Of a DNA stretch of 64,000 nt, positions 14,848 through 25,640 are shown in pieces. Positions within the stretch are counted from its first letter, which is position 1. Every line of letters starts with the position of its first letter. A program made the translations under genes and the position numbers. The DNA is from Circinella umbellata (taxonomy: Eukaryota > Mucoromycota > Mucoromycetes > Mucorales > Lichtheimiaceae): positions 310,001 through 374,000 of the forward strand of contig JAIWNF010000015.1 of assembly GCA_025093555.1 (NCBI GenBank). Reading direction: 5' to 3'. The notes under the pieces were generated by a model. The model did no database searches, had not been told where the DNA came from, and saw nothing but the letters and a program-made list of their open reading frames with translations.

Positions 14848-15490
14848 ATGTACATTAGCAACTGGGATGAGTTCCAAAAAGCAGCAGAGGAACTCTATAC
14901 AGCATCTCCTGAAACAGTAAGTAATTTATTATTAGGATGAACTCTTTTTAAAATAAATAGTTTGTCGTGGAAGCTTTATGATTTTAATCAAAATTATTAT
15001 TAGACGCGTTACGTTTCAGGGTTTCGACACGTTGATGGTGAACTCATTCTTAAAGTAACCGACGATCGAACGGTAAATACAAAACGTGATATTAGATTTA
15101 CATCATGGATGGATGACTTTTTTTTTCTAATAAAACGACGATATAATAGATTATAAAGTACAAGACGAATCAAGCATCTGACTTGAGAAAGTTTACAAAC
15201 TTAAATCTCAGTTTAATGAGCAAAATGCAAAACAAACCAATGGAAGGTAAAAACAAAACAAGAGTTTATTGTACTTGTTATTATTAGAAAAAGAGAAAAA
15301 GAGTGAAGTTACTGACAAATTAAATTTATCATTCATTACTATTACTATTACTATCAAAGCATCTAATGAAACAACCGAAGTAGCAACTTCAGGACCACAA
15401 ATACCCAAGGTTACATCTGCACCCTCTTCTGCTAAATCATCACCTGCACCTCAAAGTCGAAAGAAAAAGAATAATAAACGGAAAGCATAG
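14848..15490 (+). CDS. SRP9: Signal recognition particle subunit SRP9 (SRP9/21 type)
   Basis: Four exons: 14848-14916, 15004-15072, 15159-15246, 15360-15490; 118 aa. The start 'MYISNWDEFQKAAEELY' and the core 'LILKVTDDRT' plus 'YKTNQASDLRKFTNLNLSLM' match the SRP9 Alu-binding fold, whose family consensus has a WEEF..AAE.LY start and a VYKT..Q..D motif. With SRP14 it binds the Alu end of SRP RNA and causes elongation arrest during co-translational targeting. The C-terminus adds a Pro/Ser/Thr-rich linker and a basic end ('SRKKKNNKRKA'), like fungal SRP21 proteins. It converges with eS21, 110 bp away. Confidence 0.88.
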
Positions 15491-15600
15491 TTCTGTCTGT
15501 GTATGTTTTGGATGGCAAAATCATGATTTATATTATACATATGCATTGATGCAATTTTTATTATTGTTTTTTATATGTAATGTGGATTATTATATTTTCT

Positions 15601-16099
15601 TTACAATTGGTAGCTGAAAACATTCTTGAGGTCTATTAAAAACATCACATCAGCATATATAATTCCTCGTCACGTTTAATTGATCAATAAATAGATTGAT
15701 AAGAAAGAGAGAAAGAAAAAAGAATACTTACAGCCATCTTCAGTAGCAAGACGGTTAAGCGAATCATCAGATTCGGCTTCACGGCGGACGAAACCACAGA
15801 AAGCATAAGTGGAGTAGGTACCAGTTAAACGACCTTCAGCATTGACATCACCAACGTTGATTTGGACGGAAGCATGGTCCTTAGCCTTAATGAGGCGGTT
15901 GGTGGCAGAGCTGGAGGTTTTTTTTTAACATATTTTGTACAAGTTTACTCTTAGTTTCTAATCCTCATTTCTTTTCATTTTCATTCATTCATTTATTCAT
16001 TTTTTTTCTCTTTCATTGAATTTAACAGTATATATATTCAAGTACTAACCACTTGCGGGGAATGTAGAGATCGACGAGCTTTCCTTCAGAGTTTTCCAT
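15601..16099 (-). CDS. RPS21: 40S ribosomal protein eS21
   Basis: Minus-strand exons 16099-16050, 15910-15732 and 15632-15601 give 86 aa, the usual family length. The protein reads [16 protein letters not shown], then across the junction [23 protein letters not shown], then [19 protein letters not shown], ending [12 protein letters not shown]. This matches eS21 of the small subunit, located at the cytosolic ribosome and needed for 18S rRNA maturation. Introns sit after codon 16 and near the C-terminus (100 nt, 15633-15731). A polypyrimidine-rich 139-nt first intron lies close to the start, a common layout for fungal ribosomal protein genes. Codon choice is more biased toward C-ending codons than in its neighbours, consistent with high expression. 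Confidence 0.95.
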
Positions 16100-16623
16100 T
16101 TTGCTATTAGTAGGTAAAGGGAAGAGAGAGAGGGGGAAAAAATCACTATGATCGGCTTGGAAGCTGCCAAAATCTGAGGAAAGCGAGTCACCTGAATATC
16201 CAGACAACCATTTTTTTGAAGCCACGCCTCATGAGTTTGACAGCCATTGATACCAGTTATATTCCATTGGTAATAAAAGCATGATTAGTATAACCATCCT
16301 AATATCGTCAGTACATAATAATAGCTATCTTTAATAGTATATTATTAAGTAGCTTGTTATACCTTGCTGATAAGATACAACAGCTACATCCTAGCAGCTT
16401 TTTTTTCTATTATATTTTGGGTAATTAATAAAATATTACATTTGTTTCCATGGTCTATTATGTTTCGTAAAAGAATATATGCAAAACATACAGGTCGTTC
16501 AAATGAGTGAATTAAAGAAAGATGAATTGTGAATAGAAAAAATACAACAAAACAAGGGAGAAAATACTTTTTTTTTAATATAAAATAAAAATACAAAAGT
16601 AAAAGCTTTCCATTATTGAAATA
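16100..16623. other. Intergenic, eS21 promoter side
   Basis: It contains the upstream region of eS21 and the 3' flank of the phosphatase gene. It is AT-rich, with a purine-rich block at 16115-16140 upstream of the eS21 ATG (minus sense: pyrimidine-rich). The ORF at 16384-16596 (-) is hydrophobic AT noise. I see no further gene. Confidence 0.5.
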
Positions 16624-17856
16624 TTAACGTCGACGTTTGATTTCATCCACTTGTTTTCTATGCAACATAAACGCTGGTGTAATCCATCGTCCACAAGAAC
16701 ATTGTGCACCTGACCAGTTATATTGCCCCAATTTAGCCGTACAATTTGGACAATCCATTCGACCTTCTAATTGCCCATCTTGCAAAGCATGGATCCATTC
16801 CATTGGTTCGATAAAGTATGAAGAACAGTTATTATTAGATGCACCGAGTCTTGCAAGTAATGGATTCAATGGTTGATTAAGTTGCAGAGGTGTAGCTATC
16901 GGTGCCTCTGCTGTAATAGATTGAAGATCTGTATTTCGTTTGGTATATGCAAATGCTTGTTGTCCTTTTCCAGGTTCATGGTCCAGAATATGCTCTTTAT
17001 TTACTAATACGTATCTATCATTAATTTTAATTGACAATCAGTATTCGATCTATATATATACCTTTCTTCCCTGGTCATACCTGCACTTTTTACATCGAAT
17101 AATAAGTTGGGATTGACTATCTGATTGTGGATTAGGTGTCAAAGCAAGATGGGCAATATATCCAGTATCTATAAAGAAAAAAAATTAACTATACTGCCTT
17201 TACCACTGATAACAATAATCATAATAATGATTCGTAGTTTGTATTTTCTCTTTACCTTGATGTTCCTTCGCCATACCAGCAACCAAAAAGCGTCTATAAG
17301 CTACATGATTTGTATCCACTTTATATTTCAACAAATGATAAAGATCCAATTGATCCATAAAGCCTTCGTTGGGTTGAGCGAATGAACGTTTCGCTTTAAT
17401 CATATCTAAAGCTGCTTGTGGTGTTAATTGCTGTGTACGCATAAGATAAGCCGTCATTATTGCAGAACTCCGTGACATTCCTGCTTCACAGTGAATCAAT
17501 ATTTTGCCACCATTCTCATATGCATTGTGAATAAAGTCGAACGACTCGTCGAAATACTGAATCAAGTTTTCTTCTGGTAAATCCATTATTCGAATATTCT
17601 ATATTTTATATATAGCAGTTTAGATCGGACAAAATCTTTTAAATTATTTTTTATTTCTTGATCTATATATACATTTGTGAGCTGATCGTTACTTTATTAC
17701 CTTATAGACAATATGATCATGAATGGGTTCAAAGTTACCAAGCGATAAAATATGAGTGATTTCATGTTCGTTTAATAAATCAACGAAGGATCCTGCTACT
17801 TGACTGCCAACAAAAAGTCGAGGTACAACTTCATTCATATGTTGTGGTTCTTCCAT
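16624..17856 (-). CDS. YVH1: Dual-specificity phosphatase with C-terminal zinc domain (YVH1/DUSP12)
   Basis: Minus-strand exons 17856-17701, 17598-17256, 17168-17081 and 17014-16624 give 325 aa. The DSP domain covers residues about 8-150. It has 'VVPRLFVGSQVA' near the start and the catalytic P-loop 'HCEAGMSRSS' with Cys89 and Arg95. It is followed by 'RCKKCR' and a Cys-rich C-terminal domain: 'CSSYFIEPMEW', 'MDCPNCTAKLGQYNW', 'CSCGRWITPAFMLHR'. This phosphatase plus zinc-binding layout is diagnostic of YVH1/DUSP12. In yeast, Yvh1 promotes release of Mrt4 during late 60S maturation through the zinc domain. The last intron (17015-17080) was set by frame: joining TGC AG to A TAC restores 'CRYVLVNKEHIL'. 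Confidence 0.93.
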
Positions 17857-18340
17857 TATAAGACAAATACTAATATTGAGAGACAGAAGAAAAGAAAGAG
17901 CTGGCTTGTTGCCGAGTTATTCCGCACCTTTTTTTACGATATTATAATGCCCAACGTTGTCAACTGAAATATACACATATATATCAATCTAAGAACCTTT
18001 TTTACTTTTCTTCTAATTTCTTTTCTTAATTGATTTGGTGTTAGTGATAGTAAAAGCCCTATCCATGTCCCATCCCTCTTTTTTTGTGTATAAATGAATT
18101 CAAATAAGGTAAAAAAAAAAAAAAAGCGATATCCGGATTCTTCCTTTTTTGTTTGCTTCAGAGAAATTGGTCAATTATAAAAAGCGAGGGATAAATTTTG
18201 TTGGTCGTAATAGACGAAAGAAAAACAAAAGGATGAATGAGAGAGGGAGAGAGAGATGTAAAGAAAATGGGAAGGCGCGAAAAAAAGAGAATAGAAGGGG
18301 AAAATGTAGAGGTAGGGAAATAACAACAACAAAAGATTAT
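17857..18340. other. Intergenic
   Basis: Spacer between the YVH1 start and the NOT2 stop. It contains the YVH1 upstream region with T- and C-rich runs and a purine-rich stretch (18215-18310). The ORF at 18149-18376 is the translation of this purine tract and is not considered coding. Confidence 0.5.
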
Positions 18341-18423
18341 CTATATCATCACACCTCTACTTGCAAGACCTGGTGAAATACCTGTTGGTGGATTTGCCAT
18401 ATTCATCCCAGGTTGTTGAGGCG

Positions 18424-18454
<31 letters not shown>

Positions 18455-20250
18455 TGGTCGTGGTGGTTGTGATGAAGAGCCTTGAGATGGTTGTTGTGGA
18501 GGTTGTTGTTGTTGTTGTTGTTGTCGGTCTTCTAGCGCATCCCATGGTAAAGTCCACTCTCGTTTCACCTTTTGCCACGTTGTAGGATCAAAGATTACAT
18601 ATACTCCTCGATCTACCGGACTTGGTGATGTCCGTCGCCAGCCTTGAACAGGTCGACCGTTCTCGTCCGCTTCCTTTGTTAACCACATACCCAATTCCTT
18701 ATGATATCGCCAATTCCTTGCGTGCCTGTTTTTTAATCCCACATATAATATATTAATATATTTATCGTAATAACATATATATTTCTCCTTTTTTACAACA
18801 TAAATATATGCTTACAGCTCCTGAGCTGCTGCTTCCTGAGCAACATCCTTTGGCATTGAGTAAAATACGTAAAACAATATTTCATCAGAGAACGTCCGCA
18901 TCCGTTGATGAGCAGGTGGTGTTGCTTGTACCGTTCGATAGCACGGCGGTAGATAATAACCAGGTTCAACATTCAAACCCGGTGGTGTTTGAGTATCTGA
19001 CCATGGAGAGATGAACGTGGAATATATAGAGCTAATGATATTTTATATACATAGAAAACAGTCAATATCAGACTTCACATCAAATTTTCGATAAGGAAAA
19101 GGAATATTTAAAGTAAAAAAAAAAAAGAAACTCACTCTGCAGTATTCAGATCTAAGCCAAGTGTTGTCAAATCACTTCCAAGTGCAAGCATGCTTCGATC
19201 AGGATCTGTCATTCTTATTACTCCCAGTAAACCTAACAGACCATACGAGTCTGCTGACTTGCTATCACTGTTTGATGATGTATCCTTTGGTGTACCTTCT
19301 TGTTGATCTCTACTCAGTGGTGTTGAACCCACTGGCTTCCGTGAACTTAGTGGTAATGATTGTGGTGGAGCTGTTGATTCACCACGCGACTGTAACTAGA
19401 ATGTATTAATTAGATTTATTCTTTTTTTTTCGCAATAAAGAGAAAGAAAAATAAAAAATAAAAGAACTCACCCATTGAGATGATCCCAACATATCACCTT
19501 TTACGCCGGTTGTTGCCGTTGTACCGTATTGTTTATTACCTAAATACATAAATATACCCACATTTTTAAGTCAATAACACTATTCAGTATGAAAATAAAA
19601 AATAAATGCTATTGTTTTTGCTTCCTTTTTTTGCGAAGTATAATGTAGCAAAAAAAAGATATAGAATAAGAGGAATGCTTACTGTTTAAATTGTTCGGCA
19701 TTGTTTCTCGTGGACCACTATAGTCCCATGGTTCGGTTTTTGAGCTCATGGCAGCTGAATTAGCTACTGCTGCTGCTGCCAAATCGTTACCAAAAGGTGG
19801 TCCAGCATTGCCTGCTGCTCCAGTAGTTGCTGAACTTCGCAATGCTGGAAAGTCATCCATGGAAAATGTTCTAGGTGCAAGCCCTCGAGCTGCTGCTGCT
19901 GATAATTGATGATCATTAGCACCATTACCTCCTTGTGCGTAAGCAGCAGCAGCTGCTGCTGCTGCATTACTATGTACAGGTTGATAAGACCCGAGTGGTG
20001 ATGAACTATTGACAGCACCAAAATCGGATACATTATTACCGGCGCCAGCACCACTACCTAAAAATGCGTCTTGAACGTGATTTGAATTGGAAGGTGTAGA
20101 TGGATAATTCGCGAATCGATTCGAGGGCAGCAAGGATGAAGACGGTGGTTGTGGTGGAAGTGAACCTGTAGGTGTTCCTCGACTATTGGATGCCGGCGTT
20201 CCTAACGCGGGAAAGTCGTTTAAATCAATACCGGTATTAGGACGAAACAT
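18341..20250 (-). CDS. NOT2: CCR4-NOT complex subunit 2 (NOT2/CNOT2) with Q/P-rich C-terminal extension
   Basis: Five minus-strand exons: 20250-19683, 19539-19472, 19395-19136, 19031-18816, 18725-18341; 498 aa. The N-terminus has two 'DFPALG/R' motifs ('LNDFPALG' near residue 11, 'FSMDDFPALR' near 130), characteristic of NOT2, in Ala/Ser/Asn-rich disordered sequence. 'YGLLGLLGVIRMTDPD' and 'LGLDLNTA' (residues about 260-290) form the NOT1-anchor region. The C-terminal NOT box runs 'YSTFISPWSDTQTPPG', 'FSDEILFYVFYSMPKD', 'NWRYHKELGMWL' and 'GVYVIFDPTTWQKV'. NOT2 scaffolds NOT3/5 onto NOT1 in cytoplasmic deadenylation. Unusually, after the NOT box (ending near residue 438) there are about 60 residues of polyQ/Pro/Gly; animal and yeast NOT2 normally stop close to the NOT box. 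Confidence 0.93.
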
Positions 20251-20681
20251 TGAAAAAAAAAAGATTATTGAAGTTGTTTAATGTCGTTATTATCCTTTTG
20301 ATTTTTTTTTTGTTTTCTGGAAGAAGGGGGGTTGGGGTTGTCTATTATATTATTGAAGAAAAGAGTGAAGAATAAAAATAAAAGAATATCTCTTTTTTAA
20401 AACCGCTTGAACTCGTTTACAGAAAACAAAAAAAATAGTTTGGGTTTATATATTGTATATATATAATATAGAAATATATAAGTTCTACTATATCTTATAT
20501 GTAAAATAACTACTAAACGTCGCTATTTCCACTTTACGAAGGAGCATCAGCCCAAACTTTTTGTAAGTCACACAATCGAAACATCATTTTGTTTTCGCTG
20601 GGCTTGCTGAACTTGCTTCTCTTTTTTTGTGTGCACAAAAAAAATCCGCGCGACGAAAAATAAAATATAAACATTACAAAC
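20251..20681. other. Divergent promoter between NOT2 and mL67
   Basis: 431 bp shared upstream region of two divergent genes, with A/T tracts and a TATA-rich stretch (20446-20480). No ORF or RNA gene was recognised. Confidence 0.5.
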
Positions 20682-21364
20682 ATGTCTCATAGCGTATACC
20701 TCTTTCGACACATTCAAACTAACCAAGTCATTGTCAGCACACGACATTATGCCCAGGTAACATTATCTAAAGAAAGAAAAAGGGAGAGAGAAAAGAAACT
20801 TTGAAATTGTCGTCAATTTTTGAAGCTCTTTGTTATCCAGAAGGAATTTATCAAGTAACATGGGCTCACACTCACTCATACACATACACATACACATCGC
20901 TTTATATATCAAACTTTTAGAATCGTTCATTACGTCAACTCGAAACTGTAGCAAGACCAACTCATTTACGAAAAGATCTTTGGCGTCCACTTGTCGCCAT
21001 TACAGGTTTCAATACATCCCAATCAGCACAAGCTGTTTCTGACGCTCTTTTACAACGTTCCAAGGTACGCCAACTCGAATTCAAGACTTCTCCAGAACAT
21101 TTGAGTCGACGCAAAAGTCAACGACAAGTGGATGAAAAGGATTTAGTTGAAAAATCTGTCGTTTCTTTACGTGAAGCTCTTGAATCAGTCACTCCTAAAC
21201 ATTTCAGTAACAATAATGCCAAGTTATTAGCATTGTGGGAACAACCTCGATTTTTGGAAATGAAGGGTGAAGCTCAAGAATGGCCTGCTTTTATTGAACA
21301 TGGTCAATTGGAATTGAAAAATAATCGTTTTGTTTCTGCTTCCAATAACTCTTCTTCAGCATAA
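20682..21364 (+). CDS. MHR1: Mitochondrial large ribosomal subunit protein mL67 (Mhr1-like)
   Basis: Two exons, 20682-20756 and 20921-21364 (164-nt intron with acceptor AAACTTTTAG), encode 172 aa. The N-terminus 'SVYLFRHIQTNQVIVS' matches the Mhr1/mL67 opening (QVYIFR...GQVLYS in yeast). It is followed by 'RPTHLRKDLWRPLVAITGF', 'LLQRSKVRQLEF' and 'SVVSLREALESV', the expected order of conserved blocks. The family is fungal: a structural protein of the mitochondrial large subunit, also reported in yeast as a mitochondrial DNA recombination factor. It is shorter than yeast Mhr1 because the N-terminal extension is missing. There is no obvious cleavable presequence, but the basic N-terminal third could act as an internal targeting signal. 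Confidence 0.78.
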
Positions 21365-21886
21365 TTTTTACTTCATAATATTTTCTTTTCTTCATAATCA
21401 TTCATCTTTTTCTCATTATCCTTATCTCTCTCTATCTCTACCATCCTCGTCTTCTTTTGTTGTATAGTAATAGAAAAAAATGCCCCTTTTCTCATCTAAG
21501 AAGCCAAAGAAAAAGTTATTTTATTAGATCCGTCAAACCATTATTGGTATTATGACTATTATTATTTAATTGTCAAAAAAAACATGAAGAACTCCAAATC
21601 TTTTATTTTTCGTTAAATATATATATATATACATTAATTGTTTTTATTGATAACATGAGAAGAAAATAGTGAAAGACGCTAATAATTCATAGCTTATGCA
21701 AAAATGACTTTCATAACATCTAACAAAAAGAAATATTCAGTGTCAAGGGGTTCTTTTTTTAGTTACCATGGTAACCGAAACTGATGTCGGAATTTGAACT
21801 AGTCCTGTCAACAAAAAAAAAACTAAGCTGTAAACACTTTATTTCTTTACTCTTTCTCACAAATACCCAATACAGTACACATAACA
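21365..21886. other. Intergenic between mL67 and the twin CX9C gene
   Basis: 522 bp. A T/C-rich 3' flank of mL67 (21365-21460) is followed by AT-rich DNA with a TA microsatellite at 21618-21632 and a perfect 14-bp palindrome at 21762-21775, annotated separately. No gene was seen. Confidence 0.55.
21762..21775. promoter_or_regulatory. RFX-type X-box palindrome
   Basis: GTTACCATGGTAAC is a perfect 14-bp palindrome 111 bp upstream of the ATG at 21887. It fits the X-box consensus bound by RFX-family factors (Crt1/Rfx1 in yeast, Sak1 in fission yeast), which is built from GTTRCC half-sites. The match is seen directly; the regulatory role is inferred from consensus. Confidence 0.5.
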
Positions 21887-22615
21887 ATGTCAGATCGATC
21901 GTCAGGGACAACACCACGCGATTACGTCGAATCGTTTGCCAAAGATAAAGATTTAGAAAATTACCTTTCAGAAAATCAGCCACAATACGATCCAAACAAA
22001 TCAACACCTACCATTGAACAACAACAACAACAAACACAATCGGAAAAAACGACCGGTGACAGCAAACCTTCCACCTTTAATTTCCATGAACGATCTAAAA
22101 ATCCTTTTGCCAATGAACAACAACAAACAAAGCAGCAAGAAATACCTCAAAAACAAAATGTCATGTATGTTGTACGAGACTTTTTAGACCAAAAGAAAGA
22201 AATCCATGAGATAGCTGTAGATAACTGCGCAGATTTACACGCGGACCTATTGACGTGCTTCAAGGATGGAAGTTGGTGGGATAAAGCAAAGATGTGTGAA
22301 CATCAAAAACAAAAATTTTGGAATTGCTATAATAAACAAAAGGTAATTTATTTATTCTATATCATTCGCTTGAAAAAAAAAACCTTTCTGGATACGGGTT
22401 GTGTATTAACACATTGGGATATTTTTTTTGTTTATTTGCTAACCCTCAAATTGGTTGATTACGTTTAAACAAATTAGAACTTTTTGAAAGATTCAAATTA
22501 TCGAGGACCCGACAACACACCAGAGCAGGACTCTAAGATTTACCGTGATTCCATTCTTCTTTCAAATAATAATAACAACAAAGAAGAAAAGAAAGATAAA
22601 AATACTTCCGCATAA
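21887..22615 (+). CDS. Twin CX9C (CHCH-like) protein of unknown function
   Basis: Exons 21887-22342 and 22478-22615 give 197 aa. The first ~90 residues are polar, Gln-rich and disordered. The folded part carries two perfect CX9C motifs: C114-ADLHADLLT-C124 and C137-EHQKQKFWN-C147. These form the helical hairpin with two disulfides imported into the mitochondrial intermembrane space by Mia40. The C-terminus continues 'NFLKDSNYRGPDNTPEQ' and ends in a Lys/Glu-rich tail. CHCH proteins include respiratory-chain assembly factors and MICOS subunits. I do not recognise the specific subgroup; the long disordered N-terminus is unusual for a small Mia40 substrate. A strong X-box lies in its promoter. 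Confidence 0.75.
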
Positions 22616-23060
22616 ACAAATTACCTTTTTTTTTTTCCTTATTTTATAGGCCCCCTTTTTTTTCCTTTTTTCCATATATTTCATCTATCAACATTTGTAA
22701 ATTAATATTCCCTGTCGACTACTCCTGTCTATTTTTTTTTCCATAGAAGATACAAAAAAAAAATTATATATATACATTATTGTTTGTACTTTTGTCTCAA
22801 ATGTCCAAATTCAAGGAACAATTATTATACTGAGAGAAATGGGGACTAGGCTTCCAAAAGGATAATAATTATTTTATTATCCAGTAATCAAATCTGACAC
22901 ATAATAGTAAACACTTTAATTAATATATAAATACAATTCTTAGATTACACATCTTTTTTCTTTTGTTATAACAATAATCTGTACTATCTTATTCTAACTA
23001 TATATCTACCATACATCCATCTCCATATTTATATAACGTATTAAATTTATCTTACTTATA
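22616..23060. other. Intergenic, chitin deacetylase promoter
   Basis: 445 bp with T-runs of the upstream gene's 3' UTR (22624-22680). A TATA-like 'ATATATAAATAC' lies about 135 bp before the chitin deacetylase ATG (22923-22934), followed by a C/T-rich segment before 23061. No gene was seen. Confidence 0.5.
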
Positions 23061-25465
23061 ATGCGTTTTCTGCACAGTGGTGTTATTGTCGCTATCTCCA
23101 TGGCGCTGGTCGTCACTGGCTCTCCGCTGTTAACTCCAGTACAACAAGATCTTGCAGTTACTTCTTCGGCGCTTGTTAATAATCCATCTAGTTCTTCTTT
23201 GGGAGGTTCTTCTTATGCTTCCGTAAATGCTAAATCTTATAAGAAGAAGAGCAAGAAGAGTAAGAAAAAGAGGGGTTTCAGAAAAACGGACTGTCAATCT
23301 TACAATGACGAAGATGACAAGGATGACGACTACAAGGACAAAGATGATTATGACCATGGCGCTGATGACGATGACGATGACGATGATGATGATGATGATG
23401 ACGATGATGATGACGATGATGACGATGACGATGATGACGATGACGATGACGATGATGATGATGATGATGATGATGACGATGATTATGACGATTATGAATG
23501 CTATCCTATCCCAGATCCAGAATCATCTGAAGGTAATTCACCTGCACCAAGACCAACTAAACCTCCAGCACGTTCGGATGGCGATAATAATGATGGTGAT
23601 GACAGTAATGGTGGCAGCAATGATGGTGGCAGCAATGATGGTGGCAGTAATGATGGTGGCAGCAATGATGGTGGCAACAATGATGGTGGCAACAATGATG
23701 GTGGCAGCAATGATGGTGGCAACAATGATGGTGGCAGCAATGATGGTGGCAACAATGATGGTGGCAGCAATGATGGTGGCAGCAATGGTGGTGGCAGCAA
23801 GGACGGTGGTAGCAATGATGGTGGTAGCAATGATGGTGGTAGCAATGATGGTGATAGCAATGGTAATGGGGATAATGATGAAGAACCGGCTGAGCCTCCA
23901 ACTCCTTCAGATGGCGATAACGATAAAGGCGAGGAACCATCCCATACTGGTGGCGTCGAAGCACCTAGTTATCCATTCCCTACCGAAGACCCATCCTCTA
24001 CTCATGGCATCTTGCCTGTATCGTCACCATATTATCTTCCTGATTTCGGTGCACCTGATTTTACACCCAAAGAAGAAATTCCTCGTGGAGACATTGAACG
24101 TGGTACTGTCCCCTTCAATATTCAAAGCTATCCGGATATTTGGGCAACCCCTAGTGGTGATCACGAAGAAGTTCGAGCCGCTGTTGCAGCAATTGATTGG
24201 AGCCACGTACCTAACGCGCCTATACGTATAGCTCAAGGTACAGGTGATTTGTATATGAAGGATTATGATGCCGGTAAAGATGAACATTGCTGGTGGAGTG
24301 CTACTGGTTGTTTCAAGCCAAAGGTTACATACCTTCCTGAAGATACTCATATTTGTTCAGAACCTGGTGATTGGGGATTGGTAAGTTTATTTGCTTTCAT
24401 ATATTTTCGTAAAAGAAGGTGATAGTAATATATTTGTTTTATCAAAAAAAAATACTAAAATATGTTACTCTTTGTTTTTCTTTTGTCCACAATATTAGAC
24501 ATTTGATGACGGTCCACTGAATCCAAGAAAGGTAGTTATCGACCAAAGTCCGGATGGTATAGATGAATACGCTGAACCTTATCTTTACAACTTTTTGGCG
24601 GACCAAAATCAACGAGCTACCCTTTTCTGTAAGGACTTTTCTTGATTATCATATTAATATTACAGATTATCTATTATATATGAATATTATAAATAACCAT
24701 ACTAATCAATATATATATATATAGATGTTGGTTCCAATGTTGCCACATATCCTGAAGCTGCTAAACGTGCATTTGATGCTGGTCATCATCTGTGTCTTCA
24801 TACCTGGTCTCATGTTGCCATGACAACTTTAACAAATGAAGAAGTTGTTGCTGAACTTTATTGGAATCTTCGTGCTATCAAGGAGGCTACAGGTGCTACT
24901 TCAAGATGCTGGCGTCGTAAGTTCTTTTTCTTTCGGGAAATTTCTTACATATGACTATTTAAAAAAAAGAAAACAAACTAAATGTTCATAAATTATTTAA
25001 TATATAGCACCCTTCGGTGATGTTGATGATCGTGTCCGTGCTATTGCTCATCAAATGGGCCTTGCTACTGTACTTTGGTCTAGAGATAGTCAAGATTGGC
25101 AAATGCCATCCATGTCAAATGAAGGACAACTTGGACGAGAAATTATTGATGGGTATTTCCAACAATGGATCGATGAACGTTATGCTGGCAATGAAACTCA
25201 TGGACATATTGGTTTGCAACATGAATTGAACGAAGAAACAATCGGTATGGCAGAAAAATGGGTTCCTCGATTAAAAGAAGCATTTAATGTCAAGCCTATT
25301 CATGAATGTACACCTGCTGGTAAACCTTATTGGGAAATGGGCTCGGGTGAATTCTATTCTCACGAGGACAAAGATAATGAAGAAAATGACGAGGAAGAAG
25401 AAAACTATGATGAAGAAGAAAATTATGATGAAGAAGGGAATGATGCATATATATATAAAAATTAG
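23061..25465 (+). CDS. Secreted chitin deacetylase (CE4) with poly-Asp and (GGSND)n N-terminal region
   Basis: Four exons: 23061-24380, 24499-24628, 24725-24916, 25008-25465; 699 aa. A signal peptide (residues 1-20) is followed by a Lys/Ser-rich basic block (about 58-75), 40 consecutive Asp (102-141), and a pentapeptide array of GGSND/GGNND (about 182-270). The C-terminal CE4 NodB domain has all catalytic motifs: TFDDGP (441-446), HTWSH (His509 and His513, metal ligands), RPPFGDVDDR (from 547), the 'LWSRDSQDW' motif, and 'HIGLQHELN' supplying the distal His. The enzyme removes acetyl groups from chitin to make chitosan, a major Mucoralean wall polymer. It has an acidic Asp/Glu-rich tail and no clear GPI signal. 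The N-terminal acid/basic architecture is far longer than in typical CE4 enzymes and may bind cations or wall polymers (inference). Confidence 0.93.
23364..23483 (+). repeat. GAY trinucleotide repeat encoding 40 Asp
   Basis: 120 bp of uninterrupted GAT/GAC codons in frame within the chitin deacetylase gene. GAT and GAC are mixed, so selection on the amino acid or an old expansion is more likely than a recent pure-repeat expansion. Confidence 0.95.
23596..23862 (+). repeat. 15-bp minisatellite encoding GGSND/GGNND pentapeptides
   Basis: About 17 near-identical copies of a unit like GGTGGCAGCAATGAT. Third-position and AGC/AAC variants alternate in blocks, suggesting unequal exchange. It encodes a Gly/Ser/Asn/Asp-rich linker between the poly-Asp block and the catalytic domain. 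Confidence 0.93.
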
Positions 25466-25640
25466 AAAATAAGCTGGTCTTATCGATAAACCCCACCTCA
25501 TATATATTACCAAGGAAAAGAAAGATTACCCTATAATTAATACTAGTTTTATACATTAATATTTAAATCGTGTTAACAATTACCAAAAATAATAAAAGTC
25601 TAATGATTCTTTTTATTTTAATCACACAATCTTTTTATTG

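Noticed and set aside
23364..23862. CRISPR-like direct repeats
   Set aside because: Coding trinucleotide and 15-bp tandem repeats without spacers, in a eukaryotic gene.
23557..23964. Long antisense ORFs (Ser/Leu/Pro and His/Cys repeats) opposite the chitin deacetylase
   Set aside because: They are shadows of the 15-bp minisatellite, which is open in several frames.
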